A stretch of 33,908 nucleotides of DNA, taken from contig JAADIE010000003.1 of NCBI GenBank assembly GCA_013151495.1, forward strand, positions 1 through 33,908. The letters run 5' to 3'. Origin of the DNA: Nitrospirota bacterium. Its GTDB lineage: Bacteria; Nitrospirota; Thermodesulfovibrionia; Thermodesulfovibrionales; JdFR-85. This document shows positions 8,321 through 16,923 of this stretch, piece after piece (positions within the stretch are counted from its first letter, which is position 1; each line of letters opens with the position of its first letter). The notes beneath the pieces are model-generated. The model made no database searches, was not told where the DNA came from, and was given only the letters and a program-made list of their open reading frames with translations. The position numbers and the translations under genes were made by a program.

Positions 8321-8355
8321 CTTCAGTAAAAATAAATTTTATAAACAACCTGCTT
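8307..8355. repeat. 11-bp inverted repeat over the clpC -35 region
   Basis: AAGCAGGTTGT at 8307-8317 and its exact complement ACAACCTGCTT at 8345-8355 are separated by 27 bp. The first arm overlaps the clpC -35 and spacer, so it could be an operator. It matches neither CIRCE nor a CtsR site that I recognise. Confidence 0.5.
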
Positions 8356-8397
8356 TATATATTCACCACCTGAAATCAGTAGTATTCAATAAACACG

Positions 8398-8569
8398 ATA
8401 TGAAGGGCTTTCACTTTAAAAACGGAACTTTTGACCCAACTATGGCTCGCTCCGTTCATTTTTTTGAACTCGCTTACGCTCAAACAGCAAAAAAATGCCC
8501 TTTGGGACACTCCGCTCGCCAAGTTGGGTGCCCCAAAATTTCCGTAAAATTTGTTCAAGCCCTTCATAT
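8398..8569. repeat. 172-bp long imperfect palindrome (MITE-like element)
   Basis: The ends are a perfect 13-bp terminal inverted repeat, ATATGAAGGGCTT (8398-8410) and its complement (8557-8569). Inside, the arms stay alignable: ACGGAA against TTCCGT, CCCAACT against AGTTGGG, and an inner perfect 10-bp pair CATTTTTTTG (8457-8466) with CAAAAAAATG (8488-8497). The whole unit can fold into one long hairpin. Its GC-rich core (GCTCGCTCCG, CTCGCTTACGCTC, CTCCGCTCGCC) differs from the AT-rich flanks. The TGAAGGGC ends abut TA on both sides, as in TA-targeting elements. No real gene is present inside. Confidence 0.7.
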
Positions 8570-8677
8570 AAATTATTTATTCAAAATCTATACCAGAACC
8601 TTAATCATTAATATAAGAATGTCAATCGCCTAAAAAACAGAAAATCATCTCCTGATTTAAGTTAAAATATATATATA

Positions 8678-8708
8678 TTGACGAAAATTTTCATCGGGAG
8701 TCGATAAT
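8678..8708 (+). promoter_or_regulatory. clpS-clpA promoter (near-leaderless)
   Basis: TTGACG (8678-8683) and GATAAT (8703-8708), separated by 19 bp, are each one base off consensus. The -10 ends only 5 nt before the clpS ATG, so transcription would start at about the start codon. A GGGAG 13 nt before the ATG is too far to be a good ribosome site. Confidence 0.5.
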
Positions 8709-8713
8709 TTGTC

Positions 8714-9031
8714 ATGGCAGATTTTCCTTTTACAGAAACAGTAAAAGAGCCAAAGACCAGAACTAAAAAGAAAACTAAAAGACCGCCCTTATACAGGGTG
8801 TATCTACTTAACGACGATTACACCACCATGGATTTTGTGGTCTTTGTTTTGCAGGAGGTCTTTAATAAGCCCTATGAAGAGGCTGTGCAGATAATGCTTC
8901 ATGTTCATCGAAGCGGCATGGGGCTATGTGGAGTATATACAAAAGAGATCGCTGAAACAAAGGTGGAAACCGTTCATCGGCTGGCAAGGGCCAATCAGTT
9001 TCCACTTAAATGCAGAATGGAGAGGGAATAA
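8714..9031 (+). CDS. clpS: ATP-dependent Clp protease adaptor ClpS
   Basis: 105-residue adaptor that binds destabilising N-terminal residues (N-degrons) and hands substrates to ClpA for degradation by ClpP. After a lysine-rich flexible N-terminus of about 24 residues comes the ClpS fold. N33 and D34 (in [12 protein letters not shown]) and H65 (in M-L-H-V-H) are the residues that hold the substrate's free amino group. The ATG at 8714 is the first possible start after a stop at 8705. The clpA gene begins 3 nt downstream, so the two are one operon. Aat, the enzyme that creates N-degrons, is encoded about 3.6 kb further on. Confidence 0.95.
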   Translation: MADFPFTETVKEPKTRTKKKTKRPPLYRVYLLNDDYTTMDFVVFVLQEVFNKPYEEAVQIMLHVHRSGMGLCGVYTKEIAETKVETVHRLARANQFPLKCRMERE

Positions 9032-9034
9032 AGG

Positions 9035-11287
9035 ATGTTAAACAGGGAAATTGAATCCTCCATCCAGAGGATAATAAACAGGGCAAGACAAAAGGGTCAT
9101 GAGTATGTAACCGTAGAACACCTGCTTTATGCAATACTGGAGGACGAATGGGGCAGTGAGATCCTTTATCACTGCGGGGCAGACCTGGATTACCTCAAGG
9201 AATCGCTTAATGAATACTTTGACAAATACATTCCAACAAAGGCACTTCGTACAAATGAACAGCCCCAACCCACGATTGCATTCCAGCGAGTACTGTCAAG
9301 GGCCATAGATCATGTAAGGGCTGCAGAAAAACAGGAGGCCGATGCAGGCGACCTGCTTGCAGCCATGTTCTACGAAGAAGATTCCTATGCTGTGGAGCTT
9401 TTGCAATCTGAGGGTATTAGCAGACTTGATGTGTTAGAGTTCATTTCCCATGGTGTATCCAAAAGGGATGAAGATTTTGAAGACGACTACGATGAAGAGG
9501 AGGAGCCCCATCCATCACATAGGCGTAACAGAAAAAAGGCAGACCCTCTGGAGCTTTACACAACTGAATTAGTAGATAAGGCTCGAAGAGGTGAGATAGA
9601 CCCACTGGTAGGACGACAGAATGAATTAAAGAGAACCATCCAGATTCTTGCCAGAAGGCGTAAAAACAATGTTGTCTTTGTAGGAGAGGCAGGTGTAGGA
9701 AAAACCGCCTTAGTCGAGGGACTTGCCCTAAAAATAGCCAAAGGTGAGGTGCCAGAAATATTAAAGAATGCTAAGATCTATGCCATTGACCTGGGTGGTA
9801 TGATTGCGGGCACCAAATACCGTGGTGAGTTCGAGGCCCGATTGAAGGCCACCATTAAAAGGCTTGAAGAGATTGAAGGGGCAATCATGTTCATAGATGA
9901 AATCCACACAGTAGTGGGAGCTGGAGCAACAAGCGGGGGCTCGCTTGATGCATCCAACATTCTTAAACCCTTCCTTGTCTCAGGCAAACTAAGATGCATT
10001 GGAGCAAGCACCTACGAGGAATACAAAAAATACTTTGAAAAAGACAAGGCCCTTTCACGCCGGTTTCAGAAGGTTGAGCTTCAGGAGCCTTCAGTGGAGG
10101 AGACCGTAAAGATACTTAAGGGGTTAAAAAACTACTACGAAGAATTTCACGGTGTTCGTTATACAGAAGGAGCCCTGAGGGCAGCAGCAGAGCTTTCAGC
10201 CAAGTACATTAACGACAAGTTTCTCCCGGACAAGGCAATAGATGTAATTGATGAGGCTGGTGCTGAGGTAAAACTACACTCAGTAAAAAAGACCGTTGGT
10301 GTAAGGGATATCGAAAATATAGTTTCAAGGATAGCACGTATCCCGGCACGTTCGGTATCCACCTCTGATACAGAGCGGTTACAGAGGCTTGAAGAAGACC
10401 TTAAGTCAGTGGTATTTGGACAGGACGAGGCCATTCACAACCTGGTTTCCTCAATAAAGAGGGCAAGGGCTGGCCTTGGACATCCTGACAAACCTATTGG
10501 TTCCTTTTTGTTTACAGGCCCAACAGGAGTTGGCAAAACCGAGGTTGCCCGCCAGCTGGCCAATACACTTGGTGTGAAGTTCATAAGGTTCGATATGAGT
10601 GAATACATGGAAAAGCACTCAGTTGCCCGATTAATAGGAGCACCGCCTGGATATGTTGGCTTTGATCAGGGTGGGCTACTGACCGATGCCATCAGGCGTA
10701 ACCCCTATGCAGTGTTGTTGCTTGATGAGATAGAAAAGGCCCATCCAGATGTGTTTAATATACTGCTTCAGGTAATGGATTATGCCTCTTTAACTGACAA
10801 CAATGGCAAGAAGGCTGACTTCCGAAATGTGATACTAATAATGACATCCAACGCCGGAGCCCGCGAGATGCAGCAAAGCCCTATCGGGTTTGGCAATCGT
10901 ACCCAGGATGCCCTCTCAAAATCTCAGGAGGCCATAAACCGTCTGTTCAGCCCGGAGTTCCGAAACCGTCTTGATGCGATAATCACCTTTAAGCCACTGA
11001 CACACGACATCATGCTCCATGTGGTTGATAAATTCATCAGGGAACTCCAGGAACAGCTAAGACCTAAAAAAGTAAAAATCCAGCTAAGCAAAGAGGCTCG
11101 AGACTATCTTGCCCGCAAGGGTTTTGATCCTCGTTTTGGTGCCCGACCACTTTCAAGGGTTATTCAGCAGGAGATTAAAGACAGACTTTCTGATGAAATA
11201 CTGTTTGGAACACTTAAAAGAGGTGGTCTGGTCAGGATAGATTGCCAGGATGACAGGCTTAGTTTCAGTTTTAGTTCAGATCACTGA
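9035..11287 (+). CDS. clpA: ATP-dependent Clp protease ATP-binding subunit ClpA
   Basis: 750-residue two-ATPase unfoldase for ClpP, partnered with ClpS. It has a Clp-N domain (about 1-145), an acidic linker (D-E-D-F-E-D-D-Y-D-E-E-E), a first AAA+ domain with Walker A GEAGVGKT (217-224), and a second with GPTGVGKT (495-502) and the MSEYME and GAPPGYVG segments. The ClpP-docking loop is I617-G618-F619. It lacks the long middle coiled coil of ClpB, which fits a protease partner rather than a disaggregase. It starts 3 nt after clpS. Its stop overlaps the opposing SPOR/TPR gene by 7 nt. No clpP is in the window. Confidence 0.95.
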   Translation: MLNREIESSIQRIINRARQKGHEYVTVEHLLYAILEDEWGSEILYHCGADLDYLKESLNEYFDKYIPTKALRTNEQPQPTIAFQRVLSRAIDHVRAAEKQEADAGDLLAAMFYEEDSYAVELLQSEGISRLDVLEFISHGVSKRDEDFEDDYDEEEEPHPSHRRNRKKADPLELYTTELVDKARRGEIDPLVGRQNELKRTIQILARRRKNNVVFVGEAGVGKTALVEGLALKIAKGEVPEILKNAKIYAIDLGGMIAGTKYRGEFEARLKATIKRLEEIEGAIMFIDEIHTVVGAGATSGGSLDASNILKPFLVSGKLRCIGASTYEEYKKYFEKDKALSRRFQKVELQEPSVEETVKILKGLKNYYEEFHGVRYTEGALRAAAELSAKYINDKFLPDKAIDVIDEAGAEVKLHSVKKTVGVRDIENIVSRIARIPARSVSTSDTERLQRLEEDLKSVVFGQDEAIHNLVSSIKRARAGLGHPDKPIGSFLFTGPTGVGKTEVARQLANTLGVKFIRFDMSEYMEKHSVARLIGAPPGYVGFDQGGLLTDAIRRNPYAVLLLDEIEKAHPDVFNILLQVMDYASLTDNNGKKADFRNVILIMTSNAGAREMQQSPIGFGNRTQDALSKSQEAINRLFSPEFRNRLDAIITFKPLTHDIMLHVVDKFIRELQEQLRPKKVKIQLSKEARDYLARKGFDPRFGARPLSRVIQQEIKDRLSDEILFGTLKRGGLVRIDCQDDRLSFSFSSDH

Positions 11288-12558
11288 GGGGTGCCAGTAA
11301 TGTTAAGCCCTGAATCTATTAGATCACGTAGTCTCTTTGCGGCAACAGGGTCCAGTTCCAGTAAACGCCTGTATATCTCCTCAGCAAGGTCTTTTCGATC
11401 AATACTAACATACACAGTGCCAAGCCCTTCCAGGGCATCCACATTGTCTGGATCAATTTCAAGGGCCTTCTGAAAGGCCTCAATAGACTCCTGGGCCCTC
11501 TGGATATATATATTAAGCAGGCTATAACCAAGCCCTGAGTGGTATTCACTTACATCAGGGGAAAGCTCTATGGCCTTTTTGTACTGCCTGTAGGCACTCT
11601 TTGCAAAGCCCATGTTAAGTAATGTTTCGCCATACAGGGCATGGATCTCCGGGTTTTCAGGCCAGCGTTTCACTGCCTCGCGTAGAAGCCTTGCTGCCTC
11701 ACCAAAATCCTCATTCTCCAGCCTTTCCTCCACATCCGATATAAACAACTCTATTTCCTCTTCCTGTCGCCTGAGGCCTTCGGCATCCTCAACACCCTCG
11801 CCCACCCTGGTATCTGCATAACTGAAGACCACCTTTTCTTTGCTGTATCTGCTTTGAACCACCACTCCTTTGAGTGAGGCCCTGGAGGCTAAAAACTCCT
11901 CCGCATCTTTATAGGTATTGAAAATGCCAATCCTCAGGCTGTAATTCATTCCATGCCTTTCTATCCTGAGGCTATCAAGCATCTCTTTACCCAGTTGCTC
12001 TGAAATTGCCTTTAATTCATTGATTGCCTCTTTGAGTCTACTGTAGGTGCCAACCTCAATGGTATAGATCACCCGGGGTGTTTCCTTTTTCAATGTGGCC
12101 TCTTTAACATCCTTTTTAGTCTTTTCCTTTCTGGCCTTCTCTGTTTTTCCTTCTGAGCTCTTCTTTTTAGCCTCTTTCTGAGTCCTTTCATTGTTTACAT
12201 AGGAGGCCACAACCTCAAGCCCTTCATTCTGTTTTATCTTTAACACAAAGGCATCAGAAATCAGGGTCTTAACCTTAGCAAGCACCTCCTTTGCCTCTTT
12301 AAACTCTTTAAACCAACCAAGCCTGATTACCAGGTATTTATTGCCTTTAAGTAGCCTTACTGGCAGAGCATTCTTTTGGGCAAATTCCTTTTTAATAAAA
12401 TCATAATGTCTGCGAGCATATCTCTGTGCTGTCAGCGAGTAGGTAGCGGTCTGGATACTGTAGTGGATAGCCTTACCTTCAGGGGTATCCCCTGCGTAAA
12501 GAGGCGTAAGTGTCAGGAAAATTATTATAATTATAACGAGGGGCCTTAAAAATCCCAT
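11281..12558 (-). CDS. Exported SPOR-domain and TPR-repeat protein
   Basis: 425-residue protein with a signal peptide or N-terminal anchor (about residues 1-22, very isoleucine-rich). Two SPOR-like regions (about 28-112 and 162-240, the second starting I-Y-T-I-E-V-G-T-Y) flank a lysine- and glutamate-rich linker (about 115-160). A C-terminal block of TPR repeats (about 265-415) contains the W-P-E-N-P-E-I-H and D-P-D-N-V-D-A-L units. SPOR domains bind denuded peptidoglycan at division sites and TPRs bind proteins, so a septal or envelope scaffold is likely. The specific role is unknown. There is no Shine-Dalgarno; an extended -10 lies 6 nt before the ATG. It is divergent from aat and convergent with clpA. 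Confidence 0.82.
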   Translation of the reverse strand: MGFLRPLVIIIIIFLTLTPLYAGDTPEGKAIHYSIQTATYSLTAQRYARRHYDFIKKEFAQKNALPVRLLKGNKYLVIRLGWFKEFKEAKEVLAKVKTLISDAFVLKIKQNEGLEVVASYVNNERTQKEAKKKSSEGKTEKARKEKTKKDVKEATLKKETPRVIYTIEVGTYSRLKEAINELKAISEQLGKEMLDSLRIERHGMNYSLRIGIFNTYKDAEEFLASRASLKGVVVQSRYSKEKVVFSYADTRVGEGVEDAEGLRRQEEEIELFISDVEERLENEDFGEAARLLREAVKRWPENPEIHALYGETLLNMGFAKSAYRQYKKAIELSPDVSEYHSGLGYSLLNIYIQRAQESIEAFQKALEIDPDNVDALEGLGTVYVSIDRKDLAEEIYRRLLELDPVAAKRLRDLIDSGLNITGTPQ

Positions 12559-12564
12559 GAAGTG

Positions 12565-12573
12565 ATTATATCA
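12565..12573 (-). promoter_or_regulatory. Extended -10 promoter of the SPOR/TPR gene (leaderless)
   Basis: Minus-strand TGATATAAT (a TGn extension plus perfect TATAAT) is followed by exactly 6 nt and then the ATG, placing the predicted +1 on the A of the start codon. The -35 candidate TTTATG at 17 bp is weak, as is usual for extended -10 promoters. Confidence 0.6.
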
Positions 12574-12605
12574 AATAAGGACGGTTTCATAAAGAACCAC
12601 AAAAG

Positions 12606-13319
12606 ATGCCTGTTTTTCTGTTGTCAAAGGAGCTTGTTTTTCCACCACCAGAGTATGCCGAGTACGACGGTCTCCTTGCTGTCGGTGGAGACCTGAGCCC
12701 AGAGAGGCTTTTGCTTGCATACAGAATGGGAATATTTCCATGGTTTACAGAGGATACCGAGATACTCTGGTGGTCGCCAGACCCAAGGCTTGTGCTTTTT
12801 CCTGATGAGCTTAAGGTATCAAGAAGCCTTAGACAGTTCATCAAAAAAAATCTCTACCGGATCACTCTTGACAGGGCCTTTGAGGATGTGATTAAAGCCT
12901 GTGCCAGAGTACATAGTGAAAAGGATGGGAGCACCTGGATCACCCCCTCAATGATAGATGCCTATATCAGGCTTCATGAGATGGGCTATGCCCATTCGGT
13001 GGAGGCCTGGTATGGTGACGAGCTGGTTGGAGGGCTGTACGGGGTATCCCTTGGAAAGGCCTTTTTTGGGGAGTCCATGTTTACCAGAAGGGATAATGCC
13101 TCAAAGGTGGCCTTTGTCTTTCTGGTGCATCAGCTGAAAAGATGGGGTTATGATCTCATAGATTGTCAGGTTAGTACCCAGCACCTTAAACGGTTTGGGG
13201 CACGAGAGATACCCCGTAGGAAATTCCTCAGTCTGCTTGAGCGCTCTCTCAGATGGGAAACCAGAAAGGGGAAATGGACCATGGAGGTCTCAGAAGTTGA
13301 AGTTCTTCAGAAAATCTAA
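12606..13319 (+). CDS. aat: Leucyl/phenylalanyl-tRNA--protein transferase
   Basis: 237-residue cytoplasmic enzyme that moves Leu or Phe from aminoacyl-tRNA onto proteins beginning with Lys or Arg, making N-degrons for ClpS/ClpA. It is recognised by the N-terminal [10 protein letters not shown] and Y-R-M-G-I-F-P-W segments, the [10 protein letters not shown] motif, the [18 protein letters not shown] core and the N-A-S-K-V-A helix. Length is normal. The ribosome site is weak: AAGGACGG lies 22 nt upstream. The C-terminus overlaps the opposing hisS stop by 30 nt. Proximity to clpS and clpA supports a functional N-degron pathway. Confidence 0.95.
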   Translation: MPVFLLSKELVFPPPEYAEYDGLLAVGGDLSPERLLLAYRMGIFPWFTEDTEILWWSPDPRLVLFPDELKVSRSLRQFIKKNLYRITLDRAFEDVIKACARVHSEKDGSTWITPSMIDAYIRLHEMGYAHSVEAWYGDELVGGLYGVSLGKAFFGESMFTRRDNASKVAFVFLVHQLKRWGYDLIDCQVSTQHLKRFGAREIPRRKFLSLLERSLRWETRKGKWTMEVSEVEVLQKI

Positions 13320-14546
13320 GACCCCTTGTTTGTCAATCTCTCCCTCGGTGTGTTCTCTTAGATCCCTGTACTTAACAATACCCTTTGAAAGCTCATCTTC
13401 ACCCACAATAAAGACAAGCCTTGCACCTGCCTTGTCAGCCCGGCGCATCTGACTCTTAAGGGAACTTCGCCTGAAGTCCATCTCTGCAGAAAAACCAGCA
13501 CTTCTTATATGTGAAAGCTCTTTAAAGGCGAACTCTGAAGCCTCCTCTCCAAGGGTAACAAAATATACCATTGGCCCTTTATCACGAGGTGGTTTAAGCT
13601 CAGACAGCAGCACTATCAGCCTCTCCATCCCGATCGCAAACCCAACGGCTGGGGTAGGAGGACCACCAAAGGATTCAACAAGCCTGTCGTAACGTCCTCC
13701 TGCGGCAACGGCATTCTGGGCACCAAGGGCATTTGATGTGATCTCAAAGGTTGTCCTGGTGTAATAATCAAGCCCCCTTACCATCTCAGGATTAATACTG
13801 TATTGAATCTCCAGGGCCTTCAGTCTTTGCTGAAATTTCTGGAAATGCTCCTTACAACCGTCACAGAGAAAATCCGTAATCCTGGGGGCATCCTTAATGA
13901 ATTCCTTACAGGTGGGCACCTTACAGTCAAGCACCCTTAAAGGGTTCTTTTGATAACGCCGCTGACAATCGTTACAAAGAGTATCCACGCCAGAAGAGAG
14001 GAACTCAATCAATCTCTCCCTGTAAAAGGGTCGACACTGCTCACAACCTATAGAGTTAATCTCAATGCTCAGACTGTCAAGACCTATTCTCTGCAGGAAG
14101 GCCCTGATCATATCAATCAGTTCAGCATCCACATCAGGTGAGTCCACACCAAAGACCTCTACACCTATCTGATGAAACTGTCTGTATCTACCCTTCTGGG
14201 GTCTTTCGTACCTGAACATTGGCCCTATATAATAGAACTTCTGTGGAGCAGGTAACTGACTGAGACCATGCTGTATATAGGCACGTACCACCGAGGCAGT
14301 ACCCTCTGGCCTCAGTGTTATACTTCGGCCTGCACGGTCCTGAAAGGTGTACATCTCCTTTTCAACTATATCGGTTGTCTCACCAATACTTCGAACAAAA
14401 AGCTCAGTAAACTCAAGTATGGGTGTCCTTATCTCTTTGAATCCATAAAGTGAGAAGATCTCCTTTGCAGTCTGTTCAACCTCTTGCCACAGAAAGGTCT
14501 CGGGTGGCAGTATGTCCTGTACACCCTTAATCGTCTTGTACTTCAT
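13290..14546 (-). CDS. hisS: Histidine--tRNA ligase
   Basis: 418-residue class II aminoacyl-tRNA synthetase that charges tRNA-His. Visible features are the N-terminal G-V-Q-D-I-L-P motif, motif 2 with [16 protein letters not shown], the histidine-specific [13 protein letters not shown] loop, A-A-G-G-R-Y-D-R-L and motif 3 around G-F-A-I-G-M-E-R-L, then a C-terminal anticodon-binding domain. A cysteine-rich insertion (C-E-Q-C, C-N-D-C, C-D-G-C spaced over residues about 168-232) looks like a metal-binding knot. The start overlaps the divIVA end by 20 nt with a good AGAGGAGG site. It is the last gene of the yggS-proC-yggT-divIVA operon. Confidence 0.96.
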   Translation of the reverse strand: MKYKTIKGVQDILPPETFLWQEVEQTAKEIFSLYGFKEIRTPILEFTELFVRSIGETTDIVEKEMYTFQDRAGRSITLRPEGTASVVRAYIQHGLSQLPAPQKFYYIGPMFRYERPQKGRYRQFHQIGVEVFGVDSPDVDAELIDMIRAFLQRIGLDSLSIEINSIGCEQCRPFYRERLIEFLSSGVDTLCNDCQRRYQKNPLRVLDCKVPTCKEFIKDAPRITDFLCDGCKEHFQKFQQRLKALEIQYSINPEMVRGLDYYTRTTFEITSNALGAQNAVAAGGRYDRLVESFGGPPTPAVGFAIGMERLIVLLSELKPPRDKGPMVYFVTLGEEASEFAFKELSHIRSAGFSAEMDFRRSSLKSQMRRADKAGARLVFIVGEDELSKGIVKYRDLREHTEGEIDKQGVLDFLKNFNF

Positions 14547-15057
14547 CTTCCTCCTCTTGCTGAGTTTGTTCTGGCAGCTCCTCCTGCCTTATAGCAGTCT
14601 CTTCGGTCTCCCTGATATCATCAAACTCCAGCATCCTGAGATGGCTTTCAATAAGCCGACGAAGCTCTTCACGAAAATGGGTTCTTATACCCTTGAGGTC
14701 AACAATGTCTTCATGGATCTTAACTACCTTTTCCTGGGCCTCCTTAATCATGGCATCGGCCTTCAGTTCTGCCTCGCGTATAATTAATTCAGCCTCCTTG
14801 CGGGCATTGTTTTTATAGTCTTCAACCATCTGCTGGGCGGTCATCAGGGTTTCTCGAAGGGTGTTCTCCATTTCCCTGTATTCCTCGAGCTGGGCCTTAA
14901 GCTGCTGTACCTGTTCCTTCAATGTGGCATTTTCTCTTAGCAGGTCCTCCATCTCCTCCCTGATTACCTCCAGAAAGGCATAGACCTCCTCGACATCAAA
15001 CCCCCTGAACTTAATGGGAAACTGCTTTTGCTGGATATCAAGGGGGGTTATCCTCAT
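14527..15057 (-). CDS. DivIVA domain-containing protein
   Basis: 176-residue coiled-coil protein of the DivIVA family, which marks curved membranes at poles and division sites. The N-terminal membrane-binding motif is present (P-L-D-I-Q-Q-K-Q-F-P-I-K-F-R-G-F-D-V-E-E-V). A long heptad-rich coiled coil follows (about 35-130), then an acidic glutamine/glutamate tail. In Gram-negative lineages its exact role is less clear than in Bacillus. The cluster order with yggT and yggS resembles the ylm-divIVA region of Gram-positive bacteria, supporting a link to division. It overlaps yggT by 4 nt and has a strong AAGGAGGT site. Confidence 0.9.
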   Translation of the reverse strand: MRITPLDIQQKQFPIKFRGFDVEEVYAFLEVIREEMEDLLRENATLKEQVQQLKAQLEEYREMENTLRETLMTAQQMVEDYKNNARKEAELIIREAELKADAMIKEAQEKVVKIHEDIVDLKGIRTHFREELRRLIESHLRMLEFDDIRETEETAIRQEELPEQTQQEEEDEVQDD

Positions 15058-15362
15058 AGGTGACCTCCTTTCAGTTTATATCCAAGTTCAATAAGGCTTC
15101 CTACCAGAAAGGTCTTCAAAAACACAATTGCCAGTATTGCAATAAGTGGAGACAGATCTATTCCACCGAACACCCCTATCCTTCGCCTGATAGGCCTAAG
15201 TACAGGCTCTGTAACACCATAGAGGAAACGCACGATCGGATTGTAGGGATCAGGATTAACCCAGCTAATTAGAGCTGCTATAATGAGCACCCACATGTAG
15301 ATACTAAGAAGAATGTCTACCACATTTCCAACTGCTATTAAAAGATTGCCAAATACAAACAT
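15054..15362 (-). CDS. YggT family membrane protein
   Basis: 102-residue inner-membrane protein with two hydrophobic stretches (about residues 5-35 and 65-90), joined by the family motif region Y-N-P-I-V-R-F-L-Y-G-V-T-E-P-V-L-R-P-I-R-R. YggT/YlmG proteins are associated with cell division and, in plastids, with nucleoid distribution; the biochemical role is unresolved. An AGGAGGT site precedes the ATG, the gene starts 2 nt after proC, and its end overlaps divIVA by 4 nt. Confidence 0.9.
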   Translation of the reverse strand: MFVFGNLLIAVGNVVDILLSIYMWVLIIAALISWVNPDPYNPIVRFLYGVTEPVLRPIRRRIGVFGGIDLSPLIAILAIVFLKTFLVGSLIELGYKLKGGHL

Positions 15363-15364
15363 AT

Positions 15365-16150
15365 CTACCTCCTGCTAAGCTCAGCAGCCCTTAAGGTTGC
15401 AGCCTCTATGGCTGATTTTATAATGCCTTTAAGTCCTGATGCTTCCATCGCAAATAGACCCTCAGCAGTGGTTCCACCAGGTGAGGTAACCATTCTTTTA
15501 AGATCACAGTAACTGACCCCTTCCTTGAGCATCTGACATGTGCCAAGGAAGGTCTGAAGTGTTAGTTCAAGGGCCTCATCATGGGAAAGCCCCATTCGTA
15601 CGCCTGCCTCTGTCATGGACTCGATAAAGTAGGCCACAAAGGCAGGCCCACTTCCACTAAGGGCGGTTACTGCGTCCATCTTTTCTTCGGGTAATACCAT
15701 CACCCTGCCAATCCTGCTGAAAATATCTGTAACCCTCTGGTAATCCCCTTTACTTACCCCTTCAGAGCCGGAAATCACGCTCATTGCCTCACCCACAAAG
15801 GCCGGGGTGTTCGGCATCACCCTGATAATCCTATTACTATTAAGTCTACCTGTCAGATACTCTAAACCCACACCTGCTGCAATAGAGACCACAAGTTTGT
15901 CAGAATCTATGAAAGGGGATATTTCATTCAGTACATCATCCATATTCTGTGGTTTAACAGCAAGCACCACCAGCTGAGAGGCCTTTACAACATCCTGGTT
16001 AGCCTTTAGCGTCTTTACTCCGTACTGTTTTTTCAGGTATCTGAGTCTCTGTCCGTTTTTATCAGAGACCACAATCTCCTTTTTCCCGGCTGAGACGAGG
16101 CCCTTAATTATGGCCTCTGCCATGTTACCTCCACCAATAAAGCCGATCAT
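15365..16150 (-). CDS. proC: Pyrroline-5-carboxylate reductase
   Basis: 261-residue NAD(P)H-dependent enzyme for the last step of proline synthesis, reducing 1-pyrroline-5-carboxylate. The N-terminal Rossmann motif G-F-I-G-G-G-N-M-A-E-A-I-I is clear, with V-L-A-V-K-P-Q and R-V-M-P-N-T-P-A-F-V-G-E-A downstream. The C-terminal dimerisation domain carries A-L-S-G-S-G-P-A-F-V-A and the S-P-G-G-T-T-A-E-G-L signature. Length is typical. The start follows the yggS stop with no intervening base, and AAGGAGGT within the end of yggS serves as ribosome site. Placement next to yggS is common across bacteria. Confidence 0.96.
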   Translation of the reverse strand: MIGFIGGGNMAEAIIKGLVSAGKKEIVVSDKNGQRLRYLKKQYGVKTLKANQDVVKASQLVVLAVKPQNMDDVLNEISPFIDSDKLVVSIAAGVGLEYLTGRLNSNRIIRVMPNTPAFVGEAMSVISGSEGVSKGDYQRVTDIFSRIGRVMVLPEEKMDAVTALSGSGPAFVAYFIESMTEAGVRMGLSHDEALELTLQTFLGTCQMLKEGVSYCDLKRMVTSPGGTTAEGLFAMEASGLKGIIKSAIEAATLRAAELSRR

Positions 16151-16840
16151 TTAATATGACCTCCTTCCAAAAATGGCTGTGCCAACCCTTACCATTGTGG
16201 CTCCTTCTTCTACTGCAACCTCATAATCACCCGACATACCCATGGAAAGCTCCTTCAGCCTGTAACCCTTTTCATTCAGTTTATCCCTTAGTTGTCTTAA
16301 TCTCCTGAAATAGGGCCTGACCAGCTCAGGGTCTTCAAAAAAGGGTGGTATGGTCATCAGCCCCTCAAGAGAAAGGTTTTCAAGGCTTAAAACCTCCTCA
16401 ACCAGTGCCTCAAGGGCCTCTTCGCTTACACCGTGTTTTGTCTCCTCCTCAGATAGCTTAACCTGAATGAGTACCCTCTGAACCTTACCAAAATCTGCAG
16501 CCACCCGGTTTATCTTTCTTGCCAGCTCTATACTATCAACAGACTGTATCATATCAAAAAGCATCACCGCAGGTCGAACCTTGTTTTTCTGCAGATGTCC
16601 GATCATATGCCACTGGACAGTCTCAGGCAGTTCATCCCGCAGGCGCTCAATCTTTTCTTTAGCCTCCTGTACCCTGTTTTCACCAATCAGTCTTATCCCA
16701 AGATCCACAGCCTCTTTAATACGCTCGGCAGACACGGTTTTTGTGACAGCAATCAATACCACTTCAGATGGATCACGGCCTGCCCGCATGGCAGCATGGG
16801 AAATCCTCTTATACACATGGCTTATATTTTCAAGTAACAT
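16151..16840 (-). CDS. YggS family pyridoxal phosphate homeostasis protein
   Basis: 229-residue PLP-binding TIM-barrel protein that buffers pyridoxal phosphate and affects amino-acid metabolism; it has no established catalytic reaction. K34 in A-V-T-K-T is the PLP lysine. Other family marks are I-G-E-N-R-V-Q-E-A, W-H-M-I-G-H-L-Q-K-N-K and the C-terminal L-S-M-G-M-S-G-D-Y-E-V-A with G-T-A-I-F-G. It is the first gene of the minus-strand cluster. GGAGTAAAAGGG before the ATG supplies the ribosome site. It is divergent from recN across an 83-nt gap. Confidence 0.94.
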   Translation of the reverse strand: MLLENISHVYKRISHAAMRAGRDPSEVVLIAVTKTVSAERIKEAVDLGIRLIGENRVQEAKEKIERLRDELPETVQWHMIGHLQKNKVRPAVMLFDMIQSVDSIELARKINRVAADFGKVQRVLIQVKLSEEETKHGVSEEALEALVEEVLSLENLSLEGLMTIPPFFEDPELVRPYFRRLRQLRDKLNEKGYRLKELSMGMSGDYEVAVEEGATMVRVGTAIFGRRSY

Positions 16841-16923
16841 GGTGCCCTTTTACTCCGATGCTCAGATATTTTATCATAATATCAAATTATTTATACTTCC
16901 AGGGCTGAAAACTATTCGGCATA

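Noticed and set aside
8298-8633. 111-residue plus-strand frame in the clpC-clpS gap
   Set aside because: It runs through the palindrome and promoter region, has no ribosome site, and its composition is not protein-like.
8246-8713. CRISPR array or small RNA in the only long gap
   Set aside because: No regularly spaced repeats; the structure is explained by the palindrome, inverted repeat and promoters.
16841-16923. LexA/SOS box upstream of recN
   Set aside because: No CTGT-N8-ACAG or similar palindrome is visible in the 83-nt gap.
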